Shown: positions 46,325-55,810, counted from the first letter of the stretch. The stretch is DNA of 64,000 bases from Polaromonas eurypsychrophila (GCF_014641715.1 NZ_BMIG01000013.1:58915-122914); one strand, 5' to 3'. Numbers and translations: made by a program. Notes: a model not told the origin generated them from the sequence alone.

Positions 46325-48255
46325 GCCCTGCCCTGCCGCGCATCGCCCTGGTCGGCAACCCGAACTGCGGCAAAACCGCGCTGTTCAACCTGCTGACCGG
46401 CGCGCGCCAGAAAGTCGCCAACTACGCCGGCGTGACCGTCGAACGCAAGGAAGGCCGCACCCGCCTGCCCGACGGCCGCGAACTGGCCGTGATGGACCTG
46501 CCGGGCGCCTACAGCCTGAATCCGGCCACGGCCGACGAAGCCGTCACGCATGACGTGGTGATGGGCCTGCGCGAGGGCGAAAGCCGTCCCGACGGCATCA
46601 TCGCGGTGGTCGACGCCACCAACCTGCGCATGAACCTGCGCCTGGTGCTGCAATTGCGCGCGCTGGGCGGGCCCATGGTGCTGGCACTGAACATGATGGA
46701 CGTGGCGCGCGCGCGCGGCCTGCAGATTGACATACCCCGGCTGTCGACAGAACTGGGCATGCCGGTGATTGAAACCGTGGCGGTTCACAACCCCTGGTTT
46801 GCGGCCTGGCGTGGCAAAGGCGGTGCTAGCGGGCGCGAAGCGCTGCTGCAGGCCGCGCAAAAAGCCCTCTACATCGAAAGTTTTGAGGATTTTGTGCCTC
46901 CAGCCCCTGTCCCACCTTCGCAAGCAGCTATCAAAGAAGTAGCAGGTGAAGCGTCGGCCACGGCTGCACTGCAAGCGCAAGTACGGGCCATCCTGGCCGC
47001 AGCCGTGCCCAATGCGGGCCAGGTCAAGCGTTTCAACCACCGCATCGACGCGCTGGTGATGCACCCCTTTGCCGGCCTGCTGCTGCTGGGCACGGTGCTG
47101 TTCCTGATCTTCCAGGCGGTGTTTGCCTGGGCCAATCTGCCGATGGACGTTATCAAGGATGGTGTCGCCTGGAGCGGCACCATGATCCAGGACAACATGG
47201 CGCCCGGCCTGCTGCAAAGCCTGCTGGTCGACGGCATCGTCGCCGGCGTCGGCGGCGTGCTGGTCTTCCTGCCGCAGATTGTGATCCTGTTCTTCTTCAT
47301 CCTGCTACTGGAAGACTCGGGCTACCTGCCGCGTGCCGCCTTCCTGCTCGACAACGTCATGGGCAAGGTCGGCTTGTCGGGCCGCGCCTTCATCCCGCTG
47401 CTGTCGAGTTTTGCCTGCGCGATTCCCGGCATCATGGCCACCCGCACCATTCCGCACTGGCGCGACCGGCTGGCGACCATCATGATCGCCCCACTGATGA
47501 CCTGTTCGGCCCGGCTGCCGCTGTATGCGCTGCTGATAGGCGCGTTCATTCCGGATCGCAGTGTCGGGTTCTTCAACCTGCAGGGCCTGACGCTGTTTGC
47601 GCTGTACCTGCTGGGCATCGTGTCGGCCATGGCCGTGGCCTGGGTCTTCAAACGTACCTGGGCCAAAAGCAGCTACCAGCCGCTGATGCTGGAACTGCCG
47701 CCCTATCGCCTGCCCAACGTCCGGAACCTGCTGCTAGGCCTGTGGCAACGCGTGGAGATTTTCCTGCACCGCGTCGGCGGCATCATTTTTGCGCTGATGG
47801 TGTTGTTGTGGTTTCTCTCGACCTTCCCCGGCCCGCCCGAGGGCGCAACCGGCGCGGCGATCCAGTACAGCTTTGCCGGCATGATAGGCAAGGCCCTCGA
47901 AGTCGTGTTCGCACCGATTGGCTTCAACTGGCAGATCTCGATCGCGCTGGTGCCCGGCATGGCGGCGCGCGAAGTCGCGGTCGGCGCGCTCGGCACGGTG
48001 TATTCGCTGTCGGCCGCCGGTGACGACGCGGCTGTTGCCCTGACCCCGCTGATCGCGCAGAGTTGGTCGCTGGCCACCGCCTATTCCTTGCTGGCCTGGT
48101 ATGTGTTTGCGCCGCAGTGCATTTCGACGCTGGCGGTGGTCAAGCGCGAGACCAACTCCTGGCGCTACCCGCTGCTGATGGCCGCCTATCTGTTTGCGCT
48201 GGCCTATGCCGCCTCCTTTGTCACCTACCGTGCCGTGCTGGCACTTACCGCATGA
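46321..48255 (+). CDS. feoB: Ferrous iron transporter FeoB
   Basis: A 644-residue inner-membrane Fe2+ transporter. The G domain has G1 ALVGNPNCGKTALFNLLTG, G3 DLPGAYS and G4 NMMD. Two Gate domains follow (LVFLPQIVILFFFILLLEDSGYLPRAAFLLDNVMGKVGLSGRAFIPLLSSFACAIPGIMATR). The length is shorter than the 770-residue E. coli protein, as the N-terminal part is compact. The linker PVPPSQAAIKEVAGE (near residue 200) is encoded by a dispersed repeat. ATG 46321 has GGAAGG upstream; an in-frame ATG at 46306 is less likely. Confidence 0.95.
   Translation: MSPALPRIALVGNPNCGKTALFNLLTGARQKVANYAGVTVERKEGRTRLPDGRELAVMDLPGAYSLNPATADEAVTHDVVMGLREGESRPDGIIAVVDATNLRMNLRLVLQLRALGGPMVLALNMMDVARARGLQIDIPRLSTELGMPVIETVAVHNPWFAAWRGKGGASGREALLQAAQKALYIESFEDFVPPAPVPPSQAAIKEVAGEASATAALQAQVRAILAAAVPNAGQVKRFNHRIDALVMHPFAGLLLLGTVLFLIFQAVFAWANLPMDVIKDGVAWSGTMIQDNMAPGLLQSLLVDGIVAGVGGVLVFLPQIVILFFFILLLEDSGYLPRAAFLLDNVMGKVGLSGRAFIPLLSSFACAIPGIMATRTIPHWRDRLATIMIAPLMTCSARLPLYALLIGAFIPDRSVGFFNLQGLTLFALYLLGIVSAMAVAWVFKRTWAKSSYQPLMLELPPYRLPNVRNLLLGLWQRVEIFLHRVGGIIFALMVLLWFLSTFPGPPEGATGAAIQYSFAGMIGKALEVVFAPIGFNWQISIALVPGMAAREVAVGALGTVYSLSAAGDDAAVALTPLIAQSWSLATAYSLLAWYVFAPQCISTLAVVKRETNSWRYPLLMAAYLFALAYAASFVTYRAVLALTA
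46896..46945 (-). repeat. Dispersed ~50-bp element, copy 9 (inside feoB)
   Basis: Minus strand: GCTACTTCTTTGATAGCTGCTTGCG then GGGGCTGGAGGC. It codes on the plus strand for a Pro/Ala-rich linker between the FeoB G domain and the membrane part. Both ends of the element are well preserved. Confidence 0.75.
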
Positions 48256-48512
48256 TGCCCACGCCGCTCGAAGCCCTGCTGGTTTACGCCGTGGTCCTGC
48301 TGTGCGCGCTGTATTGCCTGTGGATGTTTCTGCCGGCGTTCCTGAAACGTCGCGCCGTGCAGGGCCTCATGCGCGTTTCGCCGCGACTGGCCCTGTCAAG
48401 CCGCCTGCAGAAACTGGCGCAGGATCCCGGCGGCTGCCGCTCCGGCTGCACCAACTGCGGCAGCGCAAAGCCGCGACGGGAACATAAGATCCAGCTGTTC
48501 CGCCGGCGCTAG
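48252..48512 (+). CDS. Small membrane protein with Cys cluster in the feo operon
   Basis: An 86-residue protein with one N-terminal helix (LEALLVYAVVLLCALYCLWMFLPAF) and a C-terminal CRSGCTNCG motif, followed by a basic tail. It overlaps the feoB stop (ATGATG at 48252). Small Cys-containing proteins occupy this FeoC-like position in many betaproteobacteria; I believe this is the DUF6587 type. The three Cys could bind an Fe-S cluster or Fe2+ and regulate FeoB. Confidence 0.8.
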   Translation: MMPTPLEALLVYAVVLLCALYCLWMFLPAFLKRRAVQGLMRVSPRLALSSRLQKLAQDPGGCRSGCTNCGSAKPRREHKIQLFRRR

Positions 48513-48536
48513 CGCTGTGAGGCGTCAAGAAGTTCG

Positions 48537-48587
48537 GAGCCAGCCCTTGTACAGCTTGAACAAGCAGCTATCTTTTCAATAGCAATC
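48537..48587 (-). repeat. Dispersed ~50-bp element, copy 10
   Basis: Minus strand: GCTATTGAAAAGATAGCTGCTTG then AAGGGCTGGCTCC. It follows the feo operon and precedes the small Cys-rich frame. Confidence 0.65.
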
Positions 48588-48627
48588 CTCCCGCACCTTT
48601 GTTTTCCCCCAACCGGAGGCGCACGCT

Positions 48628-48795
48628 ATGACCGTCCGACTACACCTGACCTGTTGCACCGTCGCCCCCGTCTGCGCTTGCTGCCAGGGTGAGTCGCTGG
48701 TGGCGGAATACCCGGCTTACCCCTCGTCTAACTGCGACGCGCAGTACCTGGCACTGGGCGGCTTCGCCTTTTTGCAACATAGGCAGCAAAAATAG
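48628..48795 (+). CDS. 55-residue Cys-rich protein, unidentified
   Basis: ATG 48628 stands 10 bases after the ribosome site GGAGG. The N-terminal half has six Cys (LTCCTVAPVCACCQGE and CDAQ), the rest is polar with a short hydrophobic stretch. The stop is 5 bp before a Fur box. Its place between the feo operon and the siderophore receptor suggests a metal-related peptide, such as a metal chaperone (inference). I know no family for it, and the frame is short. Confidence 0.5.
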   Translation: MTVRLHLTCCTVAPVCACCQGESLVAEYPAYPSSNCDAQYLALGGFAFLQHRQQK

Positions 48796-48800
48796 TTAGT

Positions 48801-48819
48801 GCGAATCATTATCATTTAA
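48801..48819 (+). promoter_or_regulatory. Fur box before the siderophore receptor
   Basis: GCGAATCATTATCATTTAA contains ATCATTATCATT, close to the consensus core. It lies 112 bp before the chosen start of the receptor. Confidence 0.82.
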
Positions 48820-48930
48820 TATAATTCAACACCAGCCACACCTTGGACCCCTGCGGCCACTCGGTATAGCCATCCTAATCACCTCCGGGTCGTTGCCGTC
48901 ACAAGGCAGGCCCGCTGCTTGGAGGCCACC

Positions 48931-51228
48931 TTGGCACACCCTTCCGTTCCAGCATCAGGCTCAGTCCGAAACAAGAAATCCCGCAGGTCCGGCTTCGTCA
49001 CCAACAGCCGCCACACAACAGCAAGCTCGGAAATGGCGATGCTGCCACTGGGCGCACTGATGCTCGCGGCTTCTGTCAGCGGCTGGGCACAAAGCAGTGC
49101 AGCGCCTGGTGCCGAGCAAACGCTGAAAACGGTCACCGTGACCGAAACAGTGGAAAACAAGGACACCCTGCAGACCAAAAAAACCAGCATCGGCAAGGGA
49201 ACGCAGGACATTCGCGACATCCCGCAATCGATCAGCGTCATGACCGAGAAGCTCATCGATGACCGCAAGCTCGACACCCTGAAGGATGCGCTTCACCACA
49301 CGGCAGGCATCACCTTCGCCGCCACCGAAAACGGAACCGACCAGGACATCCGGTTGCGCGGTTTTCCAGTCGCCACCGTGGGGGACCTGCTGATCGACGG
49401 CATGCGGGACCCGTCGCAATACGACCGGGACACCTTCAACTACGACCGCATCGAGATCCTGCGCGGCTCGGCATCGATGTTGTTCGGCCGGGGATCCACC
49501 GGCGGCGTCATCAACCAGGTGACCAAGCAGCCCCAGCTGCTGGACCAAAACGATTTTGAGACCACCATTGGCTCACGCGGATACGTGCGCACCACGGCCG
49601 ATTTCAACCTCAGAACCGGCGAAGACGCGGCATTGCGCCTGAACGTCATGGCGAACAAGGCTGACAACGGCGGCGCAAATATCGACAAATATGGCATAGC
49701 CCCCACCTATCGCTGGGGCATCGGCAGCCGCGATGAGTTCAGCGTCGGTCTGTTTCACCTGAATGTGGACAACGTCCCGCAGTCCAGCATGCGTTACGTC
49801 GATGGCAATGTTCCCAACGTCCGGGCAGGCAACTTTTATGGCACCCAAAGCGACTACCTTCTGGGCCAGGCCACCCACGGCACCGCGAAACACACCCATC
49901 GTTTTGCCGAGGGCGGCGAACTCCGCAGCCAGGTTCGCAGCGGCGTATTCGACCGGGCGCAATGGGGTACCAATGCGGCGTTTGCGGCCGCTCCGCTGAA
50001 CCCCGCTACCGTCACCGGGGCCAATCTCGGGCCCTCAACGGTGTTGCAGCGGCAAGGCCTGACGCCGCGCAAGGACCGGTTCAATGGCACCTATTTCCAG
50101 AGCGATTACTCCAACGAGGTGACCTGGCTGGGAATGAAGCACCAGATACTGACAGGTGTCGACGCCGCCAGCGAGCGGGCTAACCGCTATCTGGCCAACA
50201 ACGGCATCGGTGCCAACTTCAACAAGGGCAACACAACCATCGGCACCCCCAACGATGGGCGTACGCTGGCCGTCGCACCGGTTTATCGCGATTCCAGCAA
50301 TTACACCGCCTCGTCGATGGGTGCGTATGTCCAGGACCTGGTCCAGGTTGCCCCGCACTGGAAACTACTGGGTGGCGTGCGTTATGACAAGTTCAAGGGC
50401 GACTTCAACAACCTCGTTTATGCCGCAGCGACCGGCAACACGCTGACCCGCACTGACAACGCCCAGATGTCCATCGGGGCCTTCAGTTACCGCAGCGGTG
50501 TGTTGTACCAACCCACCCCTTCCGCCTCATTCCACTTTTCCTATGGCACCTCGTTCAACACCAACGCGGACACTTACCAGTACACGACCCAGCAAACTGC
50601 GAACACGCCGCCAGAAAAAAGCCGCAACATCGAACTCGGCGCCAAACTCGATTGGCTGGACGGCAAGCTGTCCACGCGCGCAGCCTTGTTCCGTACCGAG
50701 AAATCCAACGAACGCACCACCGATGCCGACTTTGCCGGGACGGCTTTTCTGTTGTCCGGCAAACGGCACACGGCCGGCATTGAGCTTGATGTGGTGGGCC
50801 GCCTGACACCGCAATGGGAAGTCTACTTTTCATATGCCTACACACCGATAGCCAAAATTGACGCGGCCGGCAGCAACGCAGCAGCCCAGGCCACGGTTGG
50901 ACAGCGCGTGGGCCTCACACCCAAGCACAGCGGCAGCGCATGGGTCAGTTATCAGGCCACGCCGAAGTTCCGCGTGGCCGGCGGTGTCAACGGCAGCAGC
51001 GAAAATTTCGCCCTGGCCGGCACCAGCGGCGCGGCGCAGCTGACCGCCCGCGCCGCCAGTTACCTGGTGGCCGATGCCATGGCGGAATACAAGTTCACTC
51101 AGGACACCTACATGCAGTTCAATGTGACAAACATCGGCAGCAAGATTTACGGCGACCAGTTGTACCCGGGCTTTGTGATAACCGGCGCACCCCGCACCGT
51201 CAAAATGACCGTCGGCACGCGTTTCTGA
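48931..51228 (+). CDS. TonB-dependent siderophore receptor (catecholate type)
   Basis: About 765 residues. Long N-terminus with signal-like helix (MAMLPLGALMLAASVSGWAQ), TonB box region (LKTVTVTETVENKDTLQTKK), plug (QDIRDIPQSISVMTEKLIDDRKLDTLKDALHHTAGITF...DIRLRGFPV...DRIEILRGSASMLFGRGSTGGVINQVTKQP) and a 22-strand barrel ending VKMTVGTRF. The plug is of the Fiu/FhuE/FcuA class and piuC follows, so a catecholate or hydroxamate ferric siderophore is likely. TTG 48931 is chosen because GGAGG stands 5 bases before it; ATG 49033 would give a shorter signal. Confidence 0.88.
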   Translation: MAHPSVPASGSVRNKKSRRSGFVTNSRHTTASSEMAMLPLGALMLAASVSGWAQSSAAPGAEQTLKTVTVTETVENKDTLQTKKTSIGKGTQDIRDIPQSISVMTEKLIDDRKLDTLKDALHHTAGITFAATENGTDQDIRLRGFPVATVGDLLIDGMRDPSQYDRDTFNYDRIEILRGSASMLFGRGSTGGVINQVTKQPQLLDQNDFETTIGSRGYVRTTADFNLRTGEDAALRLNVMANKADNGGANIDKYGIAPTYRWGIGSRDEFSVGLFHLNVDNVPQSSMRYVDGNVPNVRAGNFYGTQSDYLLGQATHGTAKHTHRFAEGGELRSQVRSGVFDRAQWGTNAAFAAAPLNPATVTGANLGPSTVLQRQGLTPRKDRFNGTYFQSDYSNEVTWLGMKHQILTGVDAASERANRYLANNGIGANFNKGNTTIGTPNDGRTLAVAPVYRDSSNYTASSMGAYVQDLVQVAPHWKLLGGVRYDKFKGDFNNLVYAAATGNTLTRTDNAQMSIGAFSYRSGVLYQPTPSASFHFSYGTSFNTNADTYQYTTQQTANTPPEKSRNIELGAKLDWLDGKLSTRAALFRTEKSNERTTDADFAGTAFLLSGKRHTAGIELDVVGRLTPQWEVYFSYAYTPIAKIDAAGSNAAAQATVGQRVGLTPKHSGSAWVSYQATPKFRVAGGVNGSSENFALAGTSGAAQLTARAASYLVADAMAEYKFTQDTYMQFNVTNIGSKIYGDQLYPGFVITGAPRTVKMTVGTRF

Positions 51229-51243
51229 TTCTGCTCTTCCCGC

Positions 51244-51933
51244 ATGCTTCTCCACCTTCCAGATATCCTCAAACCCGCCGAGATCCAGCAGGCGCGCGAG
51301 ATACTTGCCCGCGCCCCCTGGGGCAGTGGGCGCATCACGGCCGGAGAGCAGTCGGCGCAAGCCAAGCACAACGAACAGTTGCCCGAAACCAGCCCGGAAA
51401 CGCGCGAGCTGCAGACCCTGGTCCTGGCAGGGCTGGAGCGTCACGCGGTTTTTTTCTCCGCCACACTTCCGAAACAGATCTCGCCGCCCCTCTTCAATCG
51501 CTACGGAGGCACGACCAACCACTTCGGCAACCATGTGGACAGCGCCGTGCGCTATCTGCGTAATGGTGCGGGACGCGTGCGCACCGACATTTCCTGCACG
51601 CTTTTTTTATCGGCCCTGGAAGACTATGACGGCGGTGAGCTGGTGATTGAAAATACCGGCGGCCAGCAACAACGTGTCAAGTTGCCGGCTGGCCATATGG
51701 TGATTTATCCCGGCACAAGCGTGCACCGGGTTGACCCGGTCACGCGCGGCCATCGCCTGGCGAGTTTTTTCTGGATCCAGAGCATGGTGCGCAGCAGCGA
51801 GCATAGGCAACTGCTGTTTGACATGGATGCGCATCTGATCCGCCTGCGCAGCACGATTGGTGAAACCGATGCTTCCGTGATCGGATTGACGGGCACGTAT
51901 CACAACTTGCTGCGCACCTGGCTGGACGTTTGA
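51244..51933 (+). CDS. piuC: Fe(II)/2-oxoglutarate dioxygenase PiuC (PKHD type)
   Basis: A 229-residue hydroxylase. The iron site is the HxD of [14 protein letters not shown] (about residue 97) and the distal His in [17 protein letters not shown], with Arg for 2-oxoglutarate. [21 protein letters not shown] is the family core. PiuC genes follow catecholate receptors and are iron-repressed; the substrate is not known to me. 15 bp after the receptor. Confidence 0.92.
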   Translation: MLLHLPDILKPAEIQQAREILARAPWGSGRITAGEQSAQAKHNEQLPETSPETRELQTLVLAGLERHAVFFSATLPKQISPPLFNRYGGTTNHFGNHVDSAVRYLRNGAGRVRTDISCTLFLSALEDYDGGELVIENTGGQQQRVKLPAGHMVIYPGTSVHRVDPVTRGHRLASFFWIQSMVRSSEHRQLLFDMDAHLIRLRSTIGETDASVIGLTGTYHNLLRTWLDV

Positions 51934-51989
51934 CGCCCGCCCGACTTACGCCTGAAACTGCTCATCCTCCCTATGAAAAGGACACTCTA

Positions 51990-52271
51990 ATGAAACAAGC
52001 CTTCTTCTTTTCCGTGGTCCTGCTCTGCGTGGGTGCTTCCGGCACCGCCCGCGCCCATGGTGACTTCCGTTGTGAGGTGCCCAAAGTCGAATGGAAATCG
52101 CAAATGGATCTGCAGCGCAAACTCACTGCGGAGGGCTGGAAAGTTCGCCAGGTTAAAACCGACAATGGTTGTTATGAGGTCTACGGCTTTGATGCGAAAG
52201 GCCAGCGCACGGAGACTTACTTCAATCCCAAGACGTTTGAAAAAGTGGGCGAGATGAAGCAGCCTTCTTGA
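51990..52271 (+). CDS. Small secreted PepSY-domain protein
   Basis: A 93-residue protein with signal MKQAFFFSVVLLCVGASGTARA, then HGDFRCEVPKVEWKSQMDLQRKLTAEGWKVRQVKTDNGCYEVYGFDAKGQRTETYFNP, the single PepSY fold of periplasmic proteins that accompany cytochrome b561. ATG 51990 follows AAAGGACAC. Two Cys may form a disulfide. It is co-directional with the cytochrome gene, which begins at its stop. Confidence 0.85.
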   Translation: MKQAFFFSVVLLCVGASGTARAHGDFRCEVPKVEWKSQMDLQRKLTAEGWKVRQVKTDNGCYEVYGFDAKGQRTETYFNPKTFEKVGEMKQPS

Positions 52272-52288
52272 GCCGCTCTCACGCCAGA

Positions 52289-52846
52289 ATGCCCGGATTG
52301 GCCGCACCCATCAAGGTCTGGGACAGGGCGGTTCGCCTGCTGCACTGGCTGCTTGTGGTCGCAGTGGTGGTGGCCTGGACCAGCACGCTCGGACTGGGAT
52401 TTTCCCGGGCGCATGAAGCCGCTGGGTACATCTCTCTCGGCGTCGTGGCCATCCGTGTGATCTGGGGATTTTGCGGCAGCCCCTACGCACGCTTCTCGCA
52501 GTTCGTCCGAAGCCGGCATGAAGTCTTGCACTATGCAGGGCAACTCTGCGAAGGCAAGGAACGCCGCTATGTCGGCCACAACCCCCTTGGGGGCTGGATG
52601 GTCCTGCTCTTGCTCAGCCTCATCGCCAGTCTCGGCCTGACCGGGTGGCTGTACACGACAGACTACTTTTGGGGCAGGGCCTGGCTCGATATGCTGCACC
52701 ACGCCCTCGCATGGGCACTCCTGGTCCTTGTGGCGCTCCACCTGGCCGGTGTGGCGTTTACCAGCCTGCGCCACCGGGAAAGTCTCATCGCAGCCATGTT
52801 AAGCGGACGCAAACCCGCACCCGACCCCGGCGACAGCGTTTTATGA
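52289..52846 (+). CDS. Cytochrome b561-family membrane protein
   Basis: About 185 residues and four helices. Heme-ligand His candidates are RLLHWLLVV (first helix), RAHEAAGYI (second) and MLHHALAWALLVLVALHLAGV (fourth). It moves electrons across the membrane, here probably as a ferric reductase with the PepSY protein. ATG 52289 is chosen; a TTG at 52268, overlapping the upstream stop (TTGA), is also possible. Confidence 0.85.
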   Translation: MPGLAAPIKVWDRAVRLLHWLLVVAVVVAWTSTLGLGFSRAHEAAGYISLGVVAIRVIWGFCGSPYARFSQFVRSRHEVLHYAGQLCEGKERRYVGHNPLGGWMVLLLLSLIASLGLTGWLYTTDYFWGRAWLDMLHHALAWALLVLVALHLAGVAFTSLRHRESLIAAMLSGRKPAPDPGDSVL

Positions 52847-52975
52847 GCCGGCCTCCGGGCGAACAGATTCCACTGCTTCGAATGCGATGACCCGGCGGCG
52901 CGGCCCTGGAACCGTTGCGCCGGGCGACCGCCGGTTGATATCCTCTTTTTCCACAAGGCTATCGATACTTATTGC

Positions 52976-52996
52976 AAATGCGACAGATTCGCATTT
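52976..52996 (+). promoter_or_regulatory. Palindromic operator before bfd (Fur-like)
   Basis: AAATGCGA-CAGAT-TCGCATTT: exact 8-bp arms, 40 bp before bfd. The AATGCGA half resembles the AATGAGA half of the local Fur boxes (two mismatches), and bfd is commonly Fur-controlled. Confidence 0.65.
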
Positions 52997-53035
52997 ATAA
53001 TCACATCAACGAATCACCAACCAGCAAGCCAATCC

Positions 53036-53296
53036 ATGATCGTTTGTGTCTGCCGCCGAATCTCCGACCGCGAAATTGCCCGCCACGCCCATGCCGGTCT
53101 GGGTTTCGACGAGATCCAGTTCGAACTGGGCATCGCCATCCAGTGTGGCCAGTGCGAGGGTTGCGCGCGTGACGTTGTCGCGCAATGCAACGGTATCTGC
53201 CCGACCGCAAACATCCATCAGCGCGCCATTCACTCTCCAGAAGGCAGCCCATGGAATCCTCCCTCACCTTATTTGCAACTCTCGCCGGCAGCCTGA
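53036..53296 (+). CDS. bfd: Bacterioferritin-associated ferredoxin
   Basis: An 86-residue [2Fe-2S] protein. Ligand Cys pattern: [14 protein letters not shown] (CxC) then [16 protein letters not shown] (CxxC). Bfd reduces ferric iron stored in bacterioferritin, encoded here 8 kb away. The C-terminal tail is longer than usual. Start ATG 53036. Confidence 0.92.
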   Translation: MIVCVCRRISDREIARHAHAGLGFDEIQFELGIAIQCGQCEGCARDVVAQCNGICPTANIHQRAIHSPEGSPWNPPSPYLQLSPAA

Positions 53297-53337
53297 TCCT
53301 CGCGGTCAGCCCGCTCTGGTGGATTTTTCGCCCTTGA
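53251..53337 (+). CDS. 28-residue membrane peptide overlapping the bfd end
   Basis: ATG 53251 follows AGAAGGCAG at a good spacing. The peptide [20 protein letters not shown] continues PLWWIFRP, one helix and a short basic end. It overlaps the last 46 bp of bfd in another frame and lies 71 bp before tonB. Such tiny membrane peptides are missed by gene finders; it may be a chance frame. Confidence 0.35.
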   Translation: MESSLTLFATLAGSLILAVSPLWWIFRP

Positions 53338-53408
53338 CCGGTCTAGCCGGCATCCGCTGCGCTATTGCGACTGCATCCACTTGAGTCAGTACAGGCCCTA
53401 AACTCCTG

Positions 53409-54110
53409 ATGAACGCCCCAGCCCTTTCGAATCTTTCCCTTGCCACTGTGCGCAAACCCCTGAACCGCAACCTCGTGATTGCCATCAGCGTGGTCGTCTT
53501 CCATGTGGCGGTGCTGTGGGCGATGCAAAACGGCCTGCTGCGCAGAGCGGCTGAAATCGTGGTGCCAGCGGCGATCCTGACCCGCATTATCGAGATCGCG
53601 CCACCCAAGGTCGCACCACCACCTCCCCCACCCCCAAAGCCCAAGCCGGCACCGAAGGCACCAAGGCCGCCGCCCATGCCGGTGGCTGTGCGTGAGCCAA
53701 TGCCGACTCCGGCGCCAAATGCACCCTCCGGCGTGGTCGAGCCGCAGCCGCCGGCCCCGCCGACTCCTGTACCTGCACCGCCAGCGCCCGCGCCGCCGAC
53801 ACCACCCGCGCCGCCGCGCCTGGTCGAAGTGACCCAGGGCGAGACCGAATACATCCGGTCGCCGCGTGTGATCTACCCGTCGCTGAGCAAGCGCAACGGC
53901 GAGGCCGGCGTGGTGGTCATTGCCGTGTATTACAGCGCCGCCGGCCGTGCCGTGCGCGGCAGCGTCTTCAAGTCCAGCGGCTTCGAGCGCCTGGACCGCG
54001 CTGCCTACGAGGCGGTGATGGCCTCGCAAGTGACCCCTTTCCGCCGCGCCGGTACCGATGCCAACACCGAGTACCTGCTCAAGGCCCCGATTAATTTTGT
54101 TCTGGAGTAA
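53409..54110 (+). CDS. tonB: TonB energy-transducing protein
   Basis: A 233-residue protein: N-terminal anchor NLVIAISVVVFHVAVLWAMQNGLL (His of the TonB/ExbB interface included), a Pro/Lys-rich spacer across the periplasm (residues about 65-135) and the C-terminal domain (SPRVIYPSLSKRNGEAGVVVIAVYYSAAGRAVRGSVFKSSGFERLDRAAYEAV) that contacts TonB boxes. It serves the receptors in this window. Seven bp before exbB. Confidence 0.94.
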   Translation: MNAPALSNLSLATVRKPLNRNLVIAISVVVFHVAVLWAMQNGLLRRAAEIVVPAAILTRIIEIAPPKVAPPPPPPPKPKPAPKAPRPPPMPVAVREPMPTPAPNAPSGVVEPQPPAPPTPVPAPPAPAPPTPPAPPRLVEVTQGETEYIRSPRVIYPSLSKRNGEAGVVVIAVYYSAAGRAVRGSVFKSSGFERLDRAAYEAVMASQVTPFRRAGTDANTEYLLKAPINFVLE

Positions 54111-54116
54111 GCAGTT

Positions 54117-54830
<714 letters not shown>

Positions 54831-54854
54831 CACCGAAACTGAACGGGAAACACC

Positions 54855-55268
54855 ATGGCCTTTGGAACACAGGACGACACCGACGATGTCATGAACGAGA
54901 TCAACATGACGCCCCTGGTGGACGTGATGCTGGTTTTGCTGATCATCTTCATCATCACCGTGCCGGTGATGAAACACTCGGTCAATATTGATCTGCCGCG
55001 CGCCACCAACGAGGCGCAGGACGCCAAGCCCGAGACCATGCGCCTGACGGTGGATGCCCAGGGCTCCTACTACATCAACGAGGCGCCGATAGACGACAAG
55101 GAACTGGCGCCGCGCATGCAGATAGCCGCTGCGCAGAACCCGCAGCCCGAGTTGCACATCCGCGGCGACAAGGCCGTGCGTTATGAACGTGTAGCCCAGG
55201 CGATGGCGACAGCCCAGGTGTCCGGCCTGCGCAAGATCGGTTTCATCACTGAACCGGACACACCCTGA
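54855..55268 (+). CDS. exbD: TonB-system motor protein ExbD
   Basis: A 137-residue protein. NEINMTPLVDVMLVLLIIFIITVPVM carries the functional Asp (in LVDVMLVL) within the single helix. The periplasmic domain has RLTVDAQGSYYINEAPIDDKEL. 24 bp after exbB; last gene of tonB-exbB-exbD. Confidence 0.95.
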   Translation: MAFGTQDDTDDVMNEINMTPLVDVMLVLLIIFIITVPVMKHSVNIDLPRATNEAQDAKPETMRLTVDAQGSYYINEAPIDDKELAPRMQIAAAQNPQPELHIRGDKAVRYERVAQAMATAQVSGLRKIGFITEPDTP

Positions 55269-55408
55269 ACCCCCTGCGCTGCCTCACCGGCGTAACGCCT
55301 GGCACCGCGAGGTGGCCAGGCGTTTTCAGTTCCGGTTGGCGTGACGTACAGACGGCAATTCACTGAAAAAGATAACAAAAAAACACCGTCTGATGATTGA
55401 CTTTTAAT

Positions 55409-55427
55409 TGAGAATCATTATCATTAC
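55409..55427 (+). promoter_or_regulatory. Fur box before hemP
   Basis: TGAGAATCATTATCATTAC, a near-consensus Fur site, 28 bp before hemP ATG. Confidence 0.88.
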
Positions 55428-55455
55428 GATACTGATCGATAAACAGGTAACCACT

Positions 55456-55674
55456 ATGTCCTTCGCTCTTCACGCTACAACCCTGAGCCTGCCCTCCCGC
55501 CCCGCCCGCCAGGCGGAGCTGTCCGTGCCCGCCGCGCCAGAACGCAGCGAGTCCGGCAGTTCGCTGGAAAGCACCGAGATCCTGCGCGGTCAGAAAGCCG
55601 TGGCGATCAGGCACAACGGCCTGACTTACCGCCTGCAGGCCACCCGCCTGGGCAAGCTGATCCTGACCAAATAG
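55456..55674 (+). CDS. hemP: Hemin uptake protein HemP
   Basis: A 72-residue protein whose C-terminal 35 residues (STEILRGQKAVAIRHNGLTYRLQATRLGKLILTK) are the HemP family core. In Burkholderia multivorans HemP is needed for expression of heme uptake genes. The N-terminal half is Ala/Pro/Ser-rich. Its own Fur box and location 14 kb from hmuR suggest it acts in trans on the hmu operon (inference). ATG 55456, not the upstream open frame. Confidence 0.9.
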   Translation: MSFALHATTLSLPSRPARQAELSVPAAPERSESGSSLESTEILRGQKAVAIRHNGLTYRLQATRLGKLILTK

Positions 55675-55810
55675 GCAGCGCCGCACACAACCAGTTTCAT
55701 CGTGGGGCGATCCGAGGCTTGAAAAAGCCTCCCAGGTCGTTTTTGCCAGCCAGACAGGGGCCTTCGTGCCCATGCATTAGCCAGGCTTTTTTTCCCCGAC
55801 AGAAGACCGC

